Origin: Phycisphaerales bacterium
GTDB taxonomy: Bacteria > Planctomycetota > Phycisphaerae > Phycisphaerales > UBA1924
Direction of reading: 5' to 3'
Length of the DNA stretch: 5,772 bases
NCBI GenBank assembly: GCA_003511945.1
Contig: DOJA01000013.1
Span: 190 to 5,961 of the forward strand
The notes under the pieces were generated by a model. The model saw nothing but the letters and a program-made list of their open reading frames with translations, was not told where the DNA came from and ran no database searches. This document shows, piece by piece, positions 5,140-5,772 of the stretch. A program made the position numbers and the translations under genes. Numbering within the stretch: position 1 is the stretch's first letter; every line of letters starts with the position of its first letter.

Positions 5140-5772
5140 TCGGCCACCGGTCCGGCGGTGCCGGCGGTTCGTGTGCGCATGGCCAGGCACGCGGCGCCGA
5201 ACATCGCCGCGGCGAAGAGAAGCGTCCCCGCCCAGGCCCACGCGCCCGCCGGCGGGCCAATCCCGAGAGATCCCCCCATCGCACGAGTGGCCCAATGCAG
5301 AGGGTTCGCGAGCATCACCGCGCGGAGCCAGCCCGCGGCGCCCTCCGCCGGGAAGAGCGCCCCGCTCAGCAACCACATCGGCATCAGCACCATGTTCATC
5401 ACACCGTGAAAGCCGGCGGTGGAGTTGATCCGCCACGCCGCCGCCAGCCCCAGACCGATCACCGCCACCGAGACGAGCGCCGAGGCGAGCGCCGCGCCCA
5501 GCCACCCGCCCGCGCCCGGAGCAAGCCCCACCACGATGGCGCCCAACAGCAGGACCAGCGCCTGGGTTGTCGCGATGACCGTGCCCCCCAGCACCTTGGC
5601 CCCGGCGATCGCCCACGACGGCGCAGGGCTCACCAGCACCGACTGGAGGAACCCCCCCTGGCGGTCCTGGATGAGCGACATCGACGCGAAGATCGCGCTG
5701 AACAGCACCACCATCGTCACCATCCCCGGCAGGAGGAACCCCGCGTACGAGGCCCCGTCCTCCCCCCCCACC
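5136..5772 (-). CDS. ABC-2 type transporter permease, C-terminal part (5' end outside window)
   Basis: The frame is open to the right edge, giving about 211 visible residues of a polytopic membrane protein; the N-terminus is missing. ABC-2 features are a hydrophobic segment starting LLPGMVTMVVLF (13-24), then the cytoplasmic SLIQDRQGGFLQSVLVSP (32-49), which is the coupling-loop region of DrrB/NodJ-like permeases. Four more hydrophobic segments follow at about 63-84, 89-112, 124-141 and 178-198. ANPLHWATRAM (155-165) matches the NPLxYxxxxxR motif before the last helix. The stop overlaps the Sco start by 4 bp. An ATP-binding subunit should be encoded just upstream, beyond the right edge. The substrate is unknown. 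Linkage to Sco suggests a role in cytochrome oxidase assembly or maturation, which is inference. The GTG triplet at 5771 is not taken as the start, since ABC-2 permeases normally have an extra N-terminal helix. Confidence 0.88.
   Translation of the reverse strand, partial: VGGEDGASYAGFLLPGMVTMVVLFSAIFASMSLIQDRQGGFLQSVLVSPAPSWAIAGAKVLGGTVIATTQALVLLLGAIVVGLAPGAGGWLGAALASALVSVAVIGLGLAAAWRINSTAGFHGVMNMVLMPMWLLSGALFPAEGAAGWLRAVMLANPLHWATRAMGGSLGIGPPAGAWAWAGTLLFAAAMFGAACLAMRTRTAGTAGPVAE

Noticed and set aside
5140..5616. An N-terminal extension of the Sco protein (start at 5616)
   Set aside because: The extra 159 residues lie antiphase inside the permease gene and are Gly/Arg-rich. The ATG at 5139 gives a standard anchor and the expected 4-bp overlap.
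1..5772. Mobile elements, CRISPR arrays, tRNA genes or a his leader/attenuator
   Set aside because: No direct or terminal repeats, transposase motifs, spaced repeats or cloverleaf patterns were seen. The 5' end of the his operon, where a leader would be, is outside the window.

Overview
The window is about 5.8 kb of very GC-rich (roughly 70% by eye), almost fully coding bacterial chromosome. It holds parts of two operons that converge on a 73-bp gap. No tRNA, rRNA, CRISPR array, insertion sequence or phage gene is visible. The lineage cannot be fixed from this much sequence. The gene complement would suit a high-GC aerobe such as a planctomycete-type bacterium, but that is a weak guess.

Plus strand, 1-4343: the distal part of a histidine biosynthesis operon. 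The order is hisB (5' end cut off by the window), hisH, hisF, a fused hisA-hisI-hisE gene, and hisD. All four junctions are stop/start overlaps of 4 or 7 bp, so the genes are very probably co-transcribed and translationally coupled. Together they cover pathway steps 2-6 plus the last two oxidations. HisG (step 1), HisC and histidinol-phosphatase are not in the window.

The most notable gene is the 423-residue HisA-HisI-HisE protein (1792-3063). It joins three consecutive enzymes (steps 2, 3 and 4) in one chain with no internal start codon at the HisA/HisI junction. Its HisI-HisE half resembles, motif by motif, the corresponding part of eukaryotic (fungal) HIS4 as I remember it, rather than a standard bacterial HisIE. 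hisD follows directly, so the order I-E-D matches the domain order of HIS4. This raises the idea that the unexplained N-terminal segment of fungal HIS4 is a decayed HisA domain.

Minus strand, 5772-4417: the end of a second operon. An ABC-2-type permease (5' end outside the window) overlaps by 4 bp a membrane-anchored Sco1/SenC copper chaperone with its CxxxC motif and distal histidine. This pair points to a cytochrome oxidase biogenesis cluster continuing beyond the right edge. A GC-rich hairpin in the gap is the only candidate terminator for the two converging transcripts.
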